DNA of 64,000 nucleotides, taken from the NCBI GenBank assembly GCA_032158295.1, contig CM063245.1, forward strand, positions 26,531,726 through 26,595,725, in the 5' to 3' direction. The translations under genes were made by a program, and so were the position numbers. Numbering within the stretch: position 1 is the stretch's first letter; every line of letters starts with the position of its first letter. Below are positions 44,301 to 50,319 of the stretch, piece by piece. Below the pieces are notes generated by a model. It worked only from the letters and a program-made list of their open reading frames with translations, was not told the origin of the DNA and ran no database searches. The DNA comes from Pycnopodia helianthoides. Taxonomy: Eukaryota > Echinodermata > Asteroidea > Forcipulatida > Asteriidae.

Positions 44301-45000
44301 AAGCTTGGCTTATAGACTCCTTGCAATGGCCGCCATCTTTGATGAAGCGTGCACGCGTGAAAGGCCATCATCTGGTGAGAGTTGTGCGCATCAGCGCTTA
44401 CATGCGTATACGTTTCCCTTGTTTTTCCACAAGGATGGTTGTCAATGACGTCATGTGCAATCCATCTATAATGTCATGACTGTGTCCAAGTGTCATTTCT
44501 GTTTGTCTTTGCGTAGTCTTGATCCCGCCATCGAATAAGACCAGATCCATCTCAAAACCATTTACCTCTGAGGCACCTGCTAACTTCTCGGCAGCCGCCG
44601 TTGTCGTTGCACTCCTGGCTATTGTACTCGTCATCATCGTTGTCGTCGCTGTGGTGAGGATCAGGAACAGATCTCTCATCAGTCGAGGTCAAGTTTTGTG
44701 GAACGCCAGCCCTTCAGATGGACCGGAGACTTTGGTTTGTACACACATTACTTGTTTTTAGCTCAAGTTAGTCAAAGTTTTTGCTGTTATAAATTAATTT
44801 AAGAGCATGTTGCGCAAACAGAATGTTTCTTGTGATGTCTTTTGTTATGGTGAGTACAGAAATAAATGTTGCATTGAATTGAACTGAATTGGTTTTAACT
44901 TTGATGTTGCCTTTTACAGGCTAAGATGTGGTCAGCATAAAAAACTAGTAATCTTTCTTGCTCCAATTTATTTCAGATCCTGTCAGATGTTACCTCCTAA
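23322..45000 (+). CDS. Kinase-less Tie-family receptor gene B (gene span, 19 exons)
   Basis: Nineteen exons with consistent phases (almost all phase 1) encode about 1,150 residues: signal peptide, FTP/fucolectin domain (3 exons), Ig1, Ig2, EGF1, EGF2, a duplicated pair of EGF exons, five FN3 domains (one exon each), a transmembrane helix and a short tail. Ig2 ending in MRLIVRG, EGF1 with KWG and [10 protein letters not shown], and EGF2 with [14 protein letters not shown] place it in the Tie family. Vertebrate Tie receptors have Ig, EGF and FN3 but no FTP domain, and carry a split tyrosine kinase; here the frame stops within about 10-35 residues of the helix exon and no kinase exon follows before the next gene. 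Single-base length changes break the frame in five exons, probably assembly errors. A ligand-binding decoy or co-receptor role is inference. Confidence 0.82.
23820..23948 (+). CDS. Gene B exon 2: FTP domain, first part
   Basis: Phase-1 exon of 129 nt containing [20 protein letters not shown], then [11 protein letters not shown]. The A-QSST...ASKAVDG...SCS-T pattern is the N-terminal part of fucolectin/tachylectin-4/pentraxin (FTP) domains, where it forms the first strands and the calcium-site loop. Acceptor ATCCACAG, donor GTAAGT. Confidence 0.82.
23962..24344 (-). mobile_element. TTAA-bounded MITE family B, copy 3
   Basis: Inverse copy in the first FTP intron of gene B; left end TTAA, right end decayed. 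Confidence 0.75.
24912..25775. mobile_element. Foldback element with CAATTTC motif arrays, copy 2
   Basis: About 40-bp TIRs: AGGTTTTCTCGGTCAATTTC then GGCAAATGAGCAGCCAATT, and the inverse at 25735-25775. Inside, CATTCGATTTCG words on the left and GAAATTGAATGA words on the right. 860 bp, no coding region. Confidence 0.75.
25776..27160. other. Gene B intron 2, repeat-poor part
   Basis: No exon seen. A decayed D-type element may lie at about 26690-26885 (GCTCTATGAAATTGCACCC). Confidence 0.4.
27165..27308. mobile_element. Perfectly folded palindromic MITE (family J)
   Basis: TATAGACCCATTGAACAACG ... CGTTGTGCAATGGGTCTA with central CCGCCATTTTGG/CCAAAATGGCGG. The long arms nearly meet in the middle. 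Confidence 0.7.
27476..28775 (-). mobile_element. P-like DNA transposon with THAP-type exon, copy 1
   Basis: 1,300-bp element ending CATTGATCTACATTATACTG on one side and its inverse on the other (about 35-bp TIRs). Flanked by a perfect 8-bp target duplication TGCGCAGC (27468-27475, 28776-28783). 8-bp duplication plus a THAP-type zinc finger start ([12 protein letters not shown] ... ISFHR, 28534-28455, then donor GTAAGT) are P-superfamily traits. Only the 5' exon remains, so it is non-autonomous. It sits inside an older palindromic element. Confidence 0.85.
28455..28672 (-). pseudogene. THAP-type N-terminal exon of P-like copy 1
   Basis: Open from ATG at 28672, [20 protein letters not shown], to the THAP start [20 protein letters not shown] then NRISFHR and a donor. 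C-x4-C and the FHR end fit the first half of a C2CH THAP zinc finger; the second half is missing from the element. Confidence 0.6.
28826..28922. mobile_element. 97-bp MITE with AACCTCGTCCCC ends
   Basis: Terminal inverted repeat AACCTCGTCCCC / GGGGACGAGGTT, flanked by 8-bp TCGATGAC (28818-28825 and 28923-28930). A longer relative with the same ends occupies about 12869-13187. Confidence 0.75.
29535..29621 (+). CDS. Gene B exon 3: FTP domain, middle
   Basis: Phase-1 exon of 87 nt: [20 protein letters not shown] then [15 protein letters not shown] is the hallmark core strand of FTP and F5/8-type domains. Acceptor CATTTTCAG, donor GTAAGA. Confidence 0.85.
30791..30890. repeat. Long perfect hairpin in gene B intron 3
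   Basis: Arms CGCTATCGCCCACAATCCTA-GC (30811-30832) and the exact inverse (30855-30876), an inner stem GTGAGCC-TGAC-GGCTCAC, and outer CA/GT runs that also pair. Confidence 0.85.
31145..31393 (+). CDS. Gene B exon 4: FTP domain, last part
   Basis: Phase-1 exon of 249 nt: [36 protein letters not shown], then GRFISVDI and LKICEVLV. The order (R-GA-VRVG, CGT, C, GRFISV, L-ICEV-V) matches the second half of FTP domains. Acceptor ATTTCAAG, donor GTAGGT. Confidence 0.82.
31394..32516. other. Gene B intron 4, proximal part
   Basis: 31461-31735 is bounded by CAATAGACCGATCCATTAAG and TTAATGGATCGGTTTATTG, an inverted-repeat element of about 275 bp. The rest is AT-rich without a call. Confidence 0.45.
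32517..33042. repeat. 71-bp perfect direct repeats flanking a MITE
   Basis: TTTAATGTCAACTGTTTCTA ... ACGTCAACTATTTTAA at 32517-32587 and 32972-33042, identical over 71 bp, bracketing family A copy 4. Confidence 0.9.
32584..32976 (-). mobile_element. TTAA-bounded MITE family A, copy 4 with 71-bp flanking repeat
   Basis: Full-length inverse copy. Unlike the others it is flanked by a perfect 71-bp direct repeat (32517-32587 and 32972-33042) whose second copy abuts the acceptor of gene B exon 5. Confidence 0.8.
33051..33383 (+). CDS. Gene B exon 5: Ig1 domain
   Basis: Phase-1 exon of 333 nt: [19 protein letters not shown] ... [20 protein letters not shown] then LHKN. TTC and FFC are the Ig cysteines; the GAFFC end is like Tie Ig1. 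Acceptor lies in a 71-bp sequence that is also present upstream of a transposon (32517-32587). Donor GTACGA. Frame intact. Confidence 0.78.
33480..33870. mobile_element. Mosaic of palindromic-element pieces in gene B Ig1-Ig2 intron
   Basis: Contains CAGCGCCCTCACTGGGGTCG, TCCCGCCATTTTGGGAGTC and GTGTGACGTCATTACAAGG, all words also found at 36590 and 63930. Boundaries unclear. Confidence 0.4.
34039..34302 (+). CDS. Gene B exon 6: Ig2 domain
   Basis: Phase-1 exon of 264 nt: [40 protein letters not shown], then [14 protein letters not shown] and GIMRLIVRG. The B-strand cysteine is replaced (VTLEM), so no canonical Ig disulfide can form, as in the second Ig-like domain of vertebrate Tie. Donor GTAAGT. 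Frame intact. Confidence 0.82.
34676..35005. repeat. 23-bp minisatellite
   Basis: About 14 copies of CTGCCGGCCAGTAGACTGCA-AAT with TGG/CGG and ACT/CCT variants; in the Ig2-EGF1 intron of gene B. Confidence 0.9.
35077..35214 (+). CDS. Gene B exon 7: EGF1 domain
   Basis: Phase-1 exon of 138 nt: [37 protein letters not shown], then KGTHCEE. Very close in pattern to Tie EGF1 (KWG..C...C..C.NGG.CHE..G.C.C.PGF.G..C). Acceptor TCTTTTCAG, donor GTAAAT. Confidence 0.9.
35362..35517 (+). CDS. Gene B exon 8: EGF2 domain with Tie signature
   Basis: Phase-1 exon of 156 nt: [17 protein letters not shown] then [20 protein letters not shown] and [19 protein letters not shown] is the most specific Tie-family string in the window. 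The acceptor (GGACCAAG) is weaker than the others, so the exact start is less sure. Donor GTGAGA. Confidence 0.88.
35567..35759. mobile_element. GGGCCCAATTTCAT-ended element D, copy 2
   Basis: 193 bp with TIR GGGCCCAATTTCATAGAGCT, interior GTGACTGGTATCCTGCTCAT. In the EGF2-EGF3 intron of gene B. Confidence 0.8.
36338..36433 (+). CDS. Gene B exon 9: EGF3a, first copy
   Basis: Phase-1 exon of 96 nt: [32 protein letters not shown]. Laminin-EGF-like half; the next 42-nt exon completes it. Same length and pattern as exon 11. Donor GTATGT. Confidence 0.85.
36590..37175. mobile_element. Mosaic of palindromic-element pieces in gene B EGF intron
   Basis: CAGCGCCCTCACTGAGGTCA at 36597; GGCTGAGAGTTGTGCGCGGC near 36833; CATTGACGTCATCCCGCCGC then CATCTTAGAGGTAAAACGAT near 37035. 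At least three partial elements. Confidence 0.4.
37341..37382 (+). CDS. Gene B exon 10: EGF half-exon, first copy
   Basis: 42-nt phase-1 exon [14 protein letters not shown], after a poly-T acceptor ending in TTTGTAG. Completes the preceding EGF. Exon 12 is its duplicate. Confidence 0.78.
37529..37902 (+). mobile_element. TTAA-bounded MITE family E
   Basis: TTAAAGGCAGTGTTTACTTT ... AAAGTATGTCCTGTCATTAA; includes an inner hairpin GAAAGGCTTC/GAAGCCTTTC. Related decayed pieces lie at about 340-600 and 1521-1570. Confidence 0.65.
37970..38064 (+). CDS. Gene B exon 11: EGF3b, second copy (1-nt short)
   Basis: [27 protein letters not shown], then the frame breaks. The exon is 95 nt where its twin (exon 9) is 96 nt; one extra G in CGGAGAATGC (about 38048-38050) would give GECDG and restore phase 1 at donor GTGAGT. 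Confidence 0.8.
38252..38549. mobile_element. Foldback element with four copies of a 36-bp word
   Basis: Arms GACAGTAAAGTTAGTTTTA and TCAAACTAACTTCACTGTC. Each arm has two copies of TTGGACATTCACATAGGTTT-GTACAG-GAATGTCT, head to head around 38380-38400. In a gene B EGF intron. Confidence 0.7.
38791..38832 (+). CDS. Gene B exon 12: EGF half-exon, second copy
   Basis: 42-nt phase-1 exon [14 protein letters not shown] with acceptor AAATTATAG and donor GTAAAT. Same length and ending (CQQT) as exon 10. Confidence 0.78.
38956..39165 (+). mobile_element. tRNA-derived SINE, copy 1
   Basis: tRNA-like head with A-box region GGCCGATCGGTCAAGAGCAC and B-box GGTTCCAGTCCCGG, plus a long variable arm as in Leu/Ser tRNAs. 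Not a functional tRNA: the acceptor stem does not pair. Confidence 0.7.
39252..39609 (+). mobile_element. tRNA-derived SINE, copy 2, full length
   Basis: A box TGGCCGAGCGGATAAGAACA, B box GGTTCGAGTCCCGG, body GCAAGACACTTAACTATGAT, and a tail TATAAAGCGCTATATAAAAA then (ATT)n. The tail ends about 33 bp before the acceptor of gene B FN3-1. Confidence 0.8.
39642..39954 (+). CDS. Gene B exon 13: FN3 domain 1 (1-nt long)
   Basis: Starts [20 protein letters not shown], then needs a one-base shift at the TTT of 39698-39700 to continue [17 protein letters not shown], then [20 protein letters not shown] in strand B and L-P--Y-V-V in strands E-F are FN3 hallmarks. 313 nt where 312 keeps phase. A SINE tail ends about 33 nt before the acceptor. 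Confidence 0.75.
40096..40353. mobile_element. MITE family G, copy 2
   Basis: Inverse relative of the 13.8-kb copy: ATAGACCTTGTTGCAACG ... CATGCCAACCAGCGCAGTTT then AAATAGAAGGTCTATA. Confidence 0.7.
40469..40763 (+). CDS. Gene B exon 14: FN3 domain 2 (1-nt long)
   Basis: [20 protein letters not shown] then [14 protein letters not shown]; later [12 protein letters not shown], then a one-base excess at TT (40684-40685) hides [20 protein letters not shown]. 295 nt where 294 keeps phase 1. Acceptor ATTTTTCAG, donor GTGTGA. Confidence 0.78.
41102..41482. repeat. 20-bp minisatellite
   Basis: About 19 copies of ACAAGTCCATAAACAAAGAT, ending 26 bp before gene B exon 15. Open minus-strand frames ([13 protein letters not shown]) arise from the repeat. 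Confidence 0.9.
41509..41800 (+). CDS. Gene B exon 15: FN3 domain 3 (1-nt long)
   Basis: [20 protein letters not shown] then TWIDLQC, a one-base excess near CAATGCTGTGG (41584-41592), then [16 protein letters not shown] and [15 protein letters not shown]. Donor could be after DVST (GTGGAA) or 9 nt later (GTATTC); both are phase 1. A 20-bp minisatellite ends just before its acceptor. Confidence 0.75.
41888..41966 (-). mobile_element. tRNA-like SINE head
   Basis: On the minus strand a B-box-like GTTGGTTCAAATCCGGCTCT follows GGATTAGCAGTGTTACAAA. Fragment only. Confidence 0.5.
42640..42828 (-). mobile_element. tRNA-like SINE related to the satellite unit
   Basis: On the minus strand: GTTGGCATTCTGGTATCC (A-box region), CCCCGGTTTGAATCACGCC (B box). 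On the plus strand it includes GGTAGGGACTGAAAGTCCGA, close to the satellite unit at 16228-18126, and ATTCAAACCGGGGTC, which is also the satellite's right flank. Confidence 0.7.
42876..43183 (+). CDS. Gene B exon 16: FN3 domain 4 (1-nt short)
   Basis: After the acceptor TATTTCAG the phase-1 frame gives AP, then a missing base in CACCGG (42876-42881) shifts to [18 protein letters not shown] then [19 protein letters not shown] and [20 protein letters not shown]. Classic FN3 ending. 308 nt where 309 keeps phase. Donor GTGAGT. Confidence 0.8.
43374..43676 (+). CDS. Gene B exon 17: FN3 domain 5
   Basis: Phase-1 exon of 303 nt, frame intact: [60 protein letters not shown] and TSAGKGPES. All FN3 landmarks present. 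Acceptor TTGATCAG, donor GTATTT. Confidence 0.85.
44311..44473. mobile_element. Palindromic element F, copy 3
   Basis: TATAGACTCCTTGCAATGGC then CGCCATCTTTGATGAAG ... CAATGACGTCATGTGCAATC; sits 44 bp upstream of the transmembrane exon of gene B. Confidence 0.75.
44517..44734 (+). CDS. Gene B exon 18: transmembrane segment and stop-transfer
   Basis: Reads [58 protein letters not shown], then [15 protein letters not shown]. The hydrophobic run of about 22 residues followed by RIRNR is a type-I membrane helix with a positive inside flank. End uncertain: donor after TTG (GTTTGT, phase 0) or an earlier GTCAAG after CGAG (phase 1). No tyrosine is seen in the cytoplasmic part of this exon. Confidence 0.8.
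44861..44866 (+). other. Possible poly(A) signal, gene B (unspliced end)
   Basis: AATAAA 100 nt after the in-frame stop that would end exon 18 if its donor is not used. Confidence 0.3.
44977..45000 (+). CDS. Gene B exon 19: short cytoplasmic tail and stop
   Basis: Strong acceptor (CTCCAATTTATTTCAG). With the phase-0 donor it encodes ILSDVTS and stops at 44998-45000. With the earlier phase-1 donor it reads [15 protein letters not shown] and stops at 45021-45023. Either way the tail is tiny and no kinase follows. If the previous exon is not spliced it reads LVCTHITCF and stops. Confidence 0.5.
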   Translation: MLSDVTS

Positions 45001-45023
45001 GTAATCATCAAATTATCCAGTGA

Positions 45024-46529
45024 TGCAATTAGCCTGAAATGTATACAATACCGAATAACCAACGTGTAAAGGATTTAGGTTCCATATTTAGCTAAGATTT
45101 TCTGTTTGGAGCACAATAATAGATAGCTTACATGCACATGGATGTTCACATGGCATTTACAGGCTTCTGTACTTTTACCTCAAGTTAACCTACGAATAAA
45201 AATTGAGCTAAATTGATTAGTTTTTTTTGTGGAAGTGTGTCGATCAAGATAAATTTGTAACAGAGGCCTCAAACTTTTTTCTTGTCGCGAAATTCAAATG
45301 TCTTGGTTAATTTTGCGGTAGATGTATTTGGTCTGTCTTTATTGACTCATTTGAGGCAAACTCTTGGTGGCGCCCTAGCAAATGTCAACCAATAGTGGTT
45401 GACACACTATAATTAGTGTATTATCGCTTTTTGGAGGTCAAGTTAATTTGATAGATTAATTTCAATTGAGACCCAAATGAATAATCGACATTATTATAAA
45501 AAAAAGGACTGCATGAAGTTTCACATGAGGGCGCTTTAATTTTGGAAAAAGCAGCTGGTATTATCAATTTGCATAACAAAAACCAGAGGTGTGTCACAAC
45601 AATTGAGAAAACTTCCAGTGTTTTATATTCAAACGTAGAGCATGTTTCAAGAGAATGTTAATCGACAGACATTTACTTTGGTAGACTCTCCTCCAAGACG
45701 GGGGAGGCGGGGCCAAGACAGAGGAGGCGGGTACCAAAATCGTAACTAACAGTAATGTATTAAAGCCCTGAAAGGCTTTTACTTTCGTATAAATACTACA
45801 GCACCTAGGAAGAGTCTTACATAGGGCTTACTGTGATGTAACTATTAAATATTTGCTAAAATTCTTAATTCTTTGAATTTATTCTATATGAAATACATAA
45901 TCTTTGCAAAAAAGAAGAAGAGTTTTTCTTTTCTTGTGTATACCCTGTTCCCCTTATCGGATTTATTGTCAACAAGCGCGCAGTCGTCCAATCCAGATGA
46001 TTAGTCTTGAGCTAGCAGTTGGAAACGGTGGTAAGTAGAATATAGAGGAAGGGGAAGGCATTGGGCGATTATGAGTGTGAAGGGGGCAATCTGGCGGCGG
46101 TGATCAACAAGAATTGTTATACCTCTGTCTTGAATGCTGTATTTTCATTGGTGCAGAACAATCACATGAGCGGGCAACAAGTATCCATGTACCACTCGCC
46201 TCTCACGCGCGTCGTACAACTTTCTGTGCAGCAAAAGATTGAGATTATCATCGTTTCGATGAAATTGGAGTCCTTCAGATGAGGAAAATATTACTAAGAA
46301 TTCAAGACGGAGGTGTAACAAAACAATTGTTGCCTGCTGTGACATGGTCCATGGTGTTTTGTACACCATCGGGGGCAAATGGCACCCGACCCTCGGGAGC
46401 AAATGGCACCCGAGGCTTGCCTCGCCCCAGGCAACAATTGTATATAGTGTTTATATCTGTATCTGGCAGATAGCCTTGTCCGGTAGCAAACAAACTTCAC
46501 AATGGAATTTACTCTCTACAAACTTCCAG
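45024..46529. other. Intergenic region after gene B
   Basis: No kinase-like or other exon seen. An inverted repeat ACAATTGTTGCCTG (46323) / CAGGCAACAATTGT (46428) brackets a short element. Confidence 0.4.
45195..45200 (+). other. Possible poly(A) signal, gene B (spliced end)
   Basis: AATAAA about 195 nt downstream of the tail-exon stop. Confidence 0.35.
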
Positions 46530-46750
46530 GTCATCATTGACCCAGATTCTGGGTCCCAGGGGGCCTGGCCCATTCCCCGGTCAGGCTGATCCGGGATTTG
46601 GTTAAGAATGGAGTTTCAGCTTGGATTATGCGTTAGTTTAACCATTTTCTGGGTCATTTTGACAAAGATTGCGGGTCATACTGCTGACCCAGGAATGGGT
46701 CGGGACCCACGACCCAGATCCAGGTCAATTATGACCCGGAAGTTTTGAGA
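46530..46750. mobile_element. GGGTCA-rich element, copy 1
   Basis: Repeated words GACCCAG, GGGTCAGGCTGA and GACCCGGAA in both orientations. Relatives at 50736-51040 and 54068-54415. Confidence 0.5.
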
Positions 46751-48061
46751 GTGTATCGTGAGGAGGCTAGAGTGCAGATAAAGGAGTCCCAGCCCCTAAA
46801 ATAGCCCCCTCCCCCTCCAATAATTTAAAGATAGCTTTCTCTACTATGGACGTTTCGATTTAAAGGATTCAACAGAGTATAGTGATTCAATGAGTGTAGT
46901 GATTTGGTATAATAAAAGATGAGCCATATAGGCAACCAACTGCATTGCATGTACAAGGAACATTTCAGGTTTCTCCTGAAGACGAGTAGAGTATAGGCCT
47001 ACTGTTCGGAACGTCGAGACCATACCGGTTAGAGCCAACACTCTCACAAAAGAGATTTTACACATGGTTGTACCCGCATAGTTCCTTCCTAAGGAACACT
47101 TCGTTAGCACAAGAGACAATCGTTTAGCTGTTACTATATTATCCCTTTGAAAATAATGAGAAAACTGAAATGAAAGTGAATAATTATTATTTCTATTTGG
47201 GATTTCATGGTGCTGGTTGACTGTTAATTGCCTCGTGCTGCATTTATTAGTTCCATGGACGGAAAAGCGGCCGGATACGGGGAAATTTTTGCCGTTTTCG
47301 AAACCATGGATTGTGCTTGGGCTCAGGCTTAGGCTCCGTCTGCCTGTTCGAAGCCCCGTAGAGAAAGCGCACGATTTCGAAAACAACTTACGGAACCTAA
47401 GCGGTGGTTTCGAAAAAGCCCTTTATGAGAGTTTGAAAGAGCCAGCACGGCCACATGTGAGTTTGCAAATCCATGGGTAGCCGGCGACACAAACACTTGG
47501 GAAAATTGAACGATGGGAAAACTCTGTAGAATTAGGGAAAATATGATGAATTTTGTACAGTGAGAAAAAGCTCAAAATACAAACGGATCAGTAACAACGG
47601 CCACTGCATGAGGGAAAAACCGTGAATAAAATGCAGAAAAGCAGAGATTCTCCCGATCCCATCATACAAAACAACCTCAGTAGTAACCGCATGAACGGGA
47701 AGCGAGTCACAATGAGATCACTTTTAGTGGTGTGCATACGGTGTAATAATCATGTTAAAAGGACCAGTGAGTTGGACTCCCGATTTCGTCTAAAATGTCT
47801 CCCATTTGGTTCGAATAAACTATCCCTGTCCGCCGGGCCCTGCCGCCGATTTTAAGAAACTTTACACGTAACTACGTATAAAAGTCCACTTAGGGGACGA
47901 GCATTTATTGCTTAAAAGTTGTGCACCACTCACACACTGTTAATGTTGCACAAGACAGTGGACTTCACGCAGTTGCGAAAAGTTTCATGAAATTGCGTGT
48001 CCCCATCATATTATAAAACAACTCTATATGGCTCCCATAGACCTTATAATGGAGATCAATG
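46751..48061. other. Intergenic region before P-like copy 2
   Basis: A 180-codon open frame on the minus strand (47386-46844) has no recognisable domain, signal or coding bias; probably chance or decayed repeat. Confidence 0.35.
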
Positions 48062-48069
48062 GAGCTTAT

Positions 48070-49365
48070 CATTGATCTACATTATACTGACTGGATAGGA
48101 CGACTGCGCGTAAATATGGCGAACGCGCGCGTTTGCAAGTGGGGCTTTTGAATTTAAACGGCGAGGCGGCGCATGAGTCTGAACGCAACGCAAATAAATG
48201 ATTTACGAGATCGTGGACAAATATTGTTCCGTTTTTTGCCGTATTTAAGGGTTCCGTTATGTAAAACAAGGGATGACACCGTAGTTAAACACAAGTTTTA
48301 TGCTGCAAAAATGGTAAAGGCTTGTGTTGCGGTAGGTTGCTCTTCTTCAGGAGCTATGTACGGACGAGAAAATCGGATTTCCTTTCACAGGTAAGTGGTG
48401 TAGTCTGCAGAAAAAACGAACACTAACACTATTACTTGGTTATGCTGTTTTCAAAACAGTATTTTAGGCCTGTATATTGTTTTTTAAATACAAACTTCAA
48501 TATTGTGTATAGGTGTTCGGGCCAACAAGGGCGGACACCTTTTGTTTGGGTTTTGTTTTTCTGTGTAGGTGTAAACTTCAATGCTTTTGAATTAAATTAA
48601 ATTTGATTGAATTCAAAGTTGTTTTTGTTTTTGACATTTTCTCGTGATTGCCTGTCTGAAATGTTTAGGAATATTTTCATTGGCAGACTGAACCTTTACG
48701 TTACGTTTTCCTGCTTAAAGTCTTTCCTTCTCTTTATTATTTTACACTTTAGTGTTTCTGTTTCGTGTGTAACTAATTAAATTTCTGATAAGATGAATAC
48801 AGTTATGGTTTTTTCAGTTTTAATTTCCATGTGGCAATTATCTAACTTTCTAATTGTAAATATTAAACAAATGGAGCTAAACTGGCACCTCATTGAAAAA
48901 AGTCATAATTTTGTTTTGAATAAACCACTATCTATGTGCGAAAGTCTTGTTTATTTATTAAACGGTCACATTAGCCACATTTCTCTTATTCCAAATTTAT
49001 TGGTTTTAAGATTGGACCTCGAAGTTTTCTAATGTGCTTGATACTTTAAAATCAAATATGCGTTCATGCTCTAGCTAGGCCTATATAAATTAATTGATGA
49101 AATATCAATCTAGATTAAGATTAAGAAACTCTCTCCAAAAAGAAAAATTATCATAAACAAATGAATATTAATTTTATACTTTAACTTCACCATGCTCATC
49201 ATCACTACTACTGTACTGCATGCTTGAGGCGCTGCATGCATGCTGGGACCGCCGCGCTTGCGTACTTTCACGCAAATACCCTTTGCAGCGACTACGCGCT
49301 TAGCCATAACAGCGATCATCGAACGTGCACAAACGCGCTGAGTTGTCATATAATGTAGATCAATG
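48070..49365 (+). mobile_element. P-like DNA transposon with THAP-type exon, copy 2
   Basis: 1,296-bp near-identical copy in the opposite orientation. Perfect 8-bp target duplication GAGCTTAT (48062-48069, 49366-49373). THAP-type exon MVKACVAVGCSS ... ISFHR at 48311-48390 with donor GTAAGT; the frame is open from an ATG at 48173. The right TIR lacks about 14 bp (TTGTC joined to ATATAATG). Confidence 0.85.
48173..48390 (+). pseudogene. THAP-type N-terminal exon of P-like copy 2
   Basis: Same exon as in copy 1 with two amino-acid differences seen (DRG for GRG, CVAV for CAAV). No downstream exon carrying the C and H ligands was found in the element. Confidence 0.6.
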
Positions 49366-49487
49366 GAGCTTATGCATTGACGTCATCACGCCGCCATCTC
49401 AGACGTTAAACGCACATAAGAACGCGCAGCGCGCACTCTGGGCAACCTTCTTTTGACCTCTAGCCTATACCTATTGATATCTGATGG

Positions 49488-49775
49488 CATAGAGTTATAT
49501 AATAGGAACTAGAGGGCGCACTGGCAATACTGCGTTCACAAACGCGCCGGGACCGCAAGGAGACACTAGCGCCATTTTATACCGGGCAAAATTGAGTAAG
49601 AAGTACACGATGTGCGTGTATGGTAAATGCACGCATCACGCGCTCGGTGTTCATGTTGTTGTTTTGCGTACAGTAAAGTAATGGTAGTGGTACTTAAAAC
49701 ATGGCCGCCCCACCCGCGCGACGAGTCACGTAACTTGGCTAGTGCGCCCTCTAGTTCTTCTATATAACTCTATGA
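49488..49775. mobile_element. 288-bp MITE with GAGTTATATA ends
   Basis: CATAGAGTTATATAATAGGA then ACTAGAGGGCGCACTGGC, inverse at the right (AGTGCGCCCTCTAGTTCTTC). Flanked by 7-bp CTGATGG (49481-49487, 49776-49782). Confidence 0.78.
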
Positions 49776-50163
49776 CTGATGGAGATCAATGCCTTGATCT
49801 CCATTATCATGTCAGTATAATGGAGATCAATGCCTAAACTCAGATGACGTCATAAACATGTTAGGTCCATTGGAAACGAGGACGGCAGCAGTAGGCGTGT
49901 TTTACGTTTGTACACGTCACACTAACTGAACTAGGCAGTCGTTGCCAGGCTGTGCGTATGGCGCGTTTTAATGCGCCGGCCCGCAACGCTCACCAACACA
50001 CACATTCTTTAGTTACATGACAACGATAACAAAGAAAAAGTGAATCGAGGAGGAACATCGCTGGGCGGCATTGGTCAACACTTTTGGGGGGTGGGTAGTA
50101 ATAATATTCAATAACCAACTGAACTTCTTTTCCATAAAGTTACTGTAAACTTTGGCAATAACA

Positions 50164-50319
50164 ATGGGCAACGAGCGTATCTTCTACACGGACGAATCTC
50201 TTCATTTGAAAAGAAAAGGGAATGGAGTTTGGTTGCCAGAAAAAGGAAAATCCGTGTGGGATTCTCTCCGTCTGGACCTTGTGGATGAAGGAGTCATCGG
50301 CGAGGGACCTTATTCTCAA
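50164..50319 (+). CDS. TSSK-like exon 1: start and glycine loop
   Basis: ATG in a good context (ACAATGG). Encodes MGNERIFYTDESLHLKRKGN, then LRLDLVDEGVIGEGPYSQ. The frame is open upstream to 50152 but without another ATG. 156 nt, phase 0 donor GTAAGT splitting the glycine loop. Confidence 0.82.

Noticed and set aside
46844..47386. 180-codon minus-strand open frame
   Set aside because: No domain, signal peptide, splice context or coding bias; contains low-complexity TTCGAA-rich sequence seen elsewhere.
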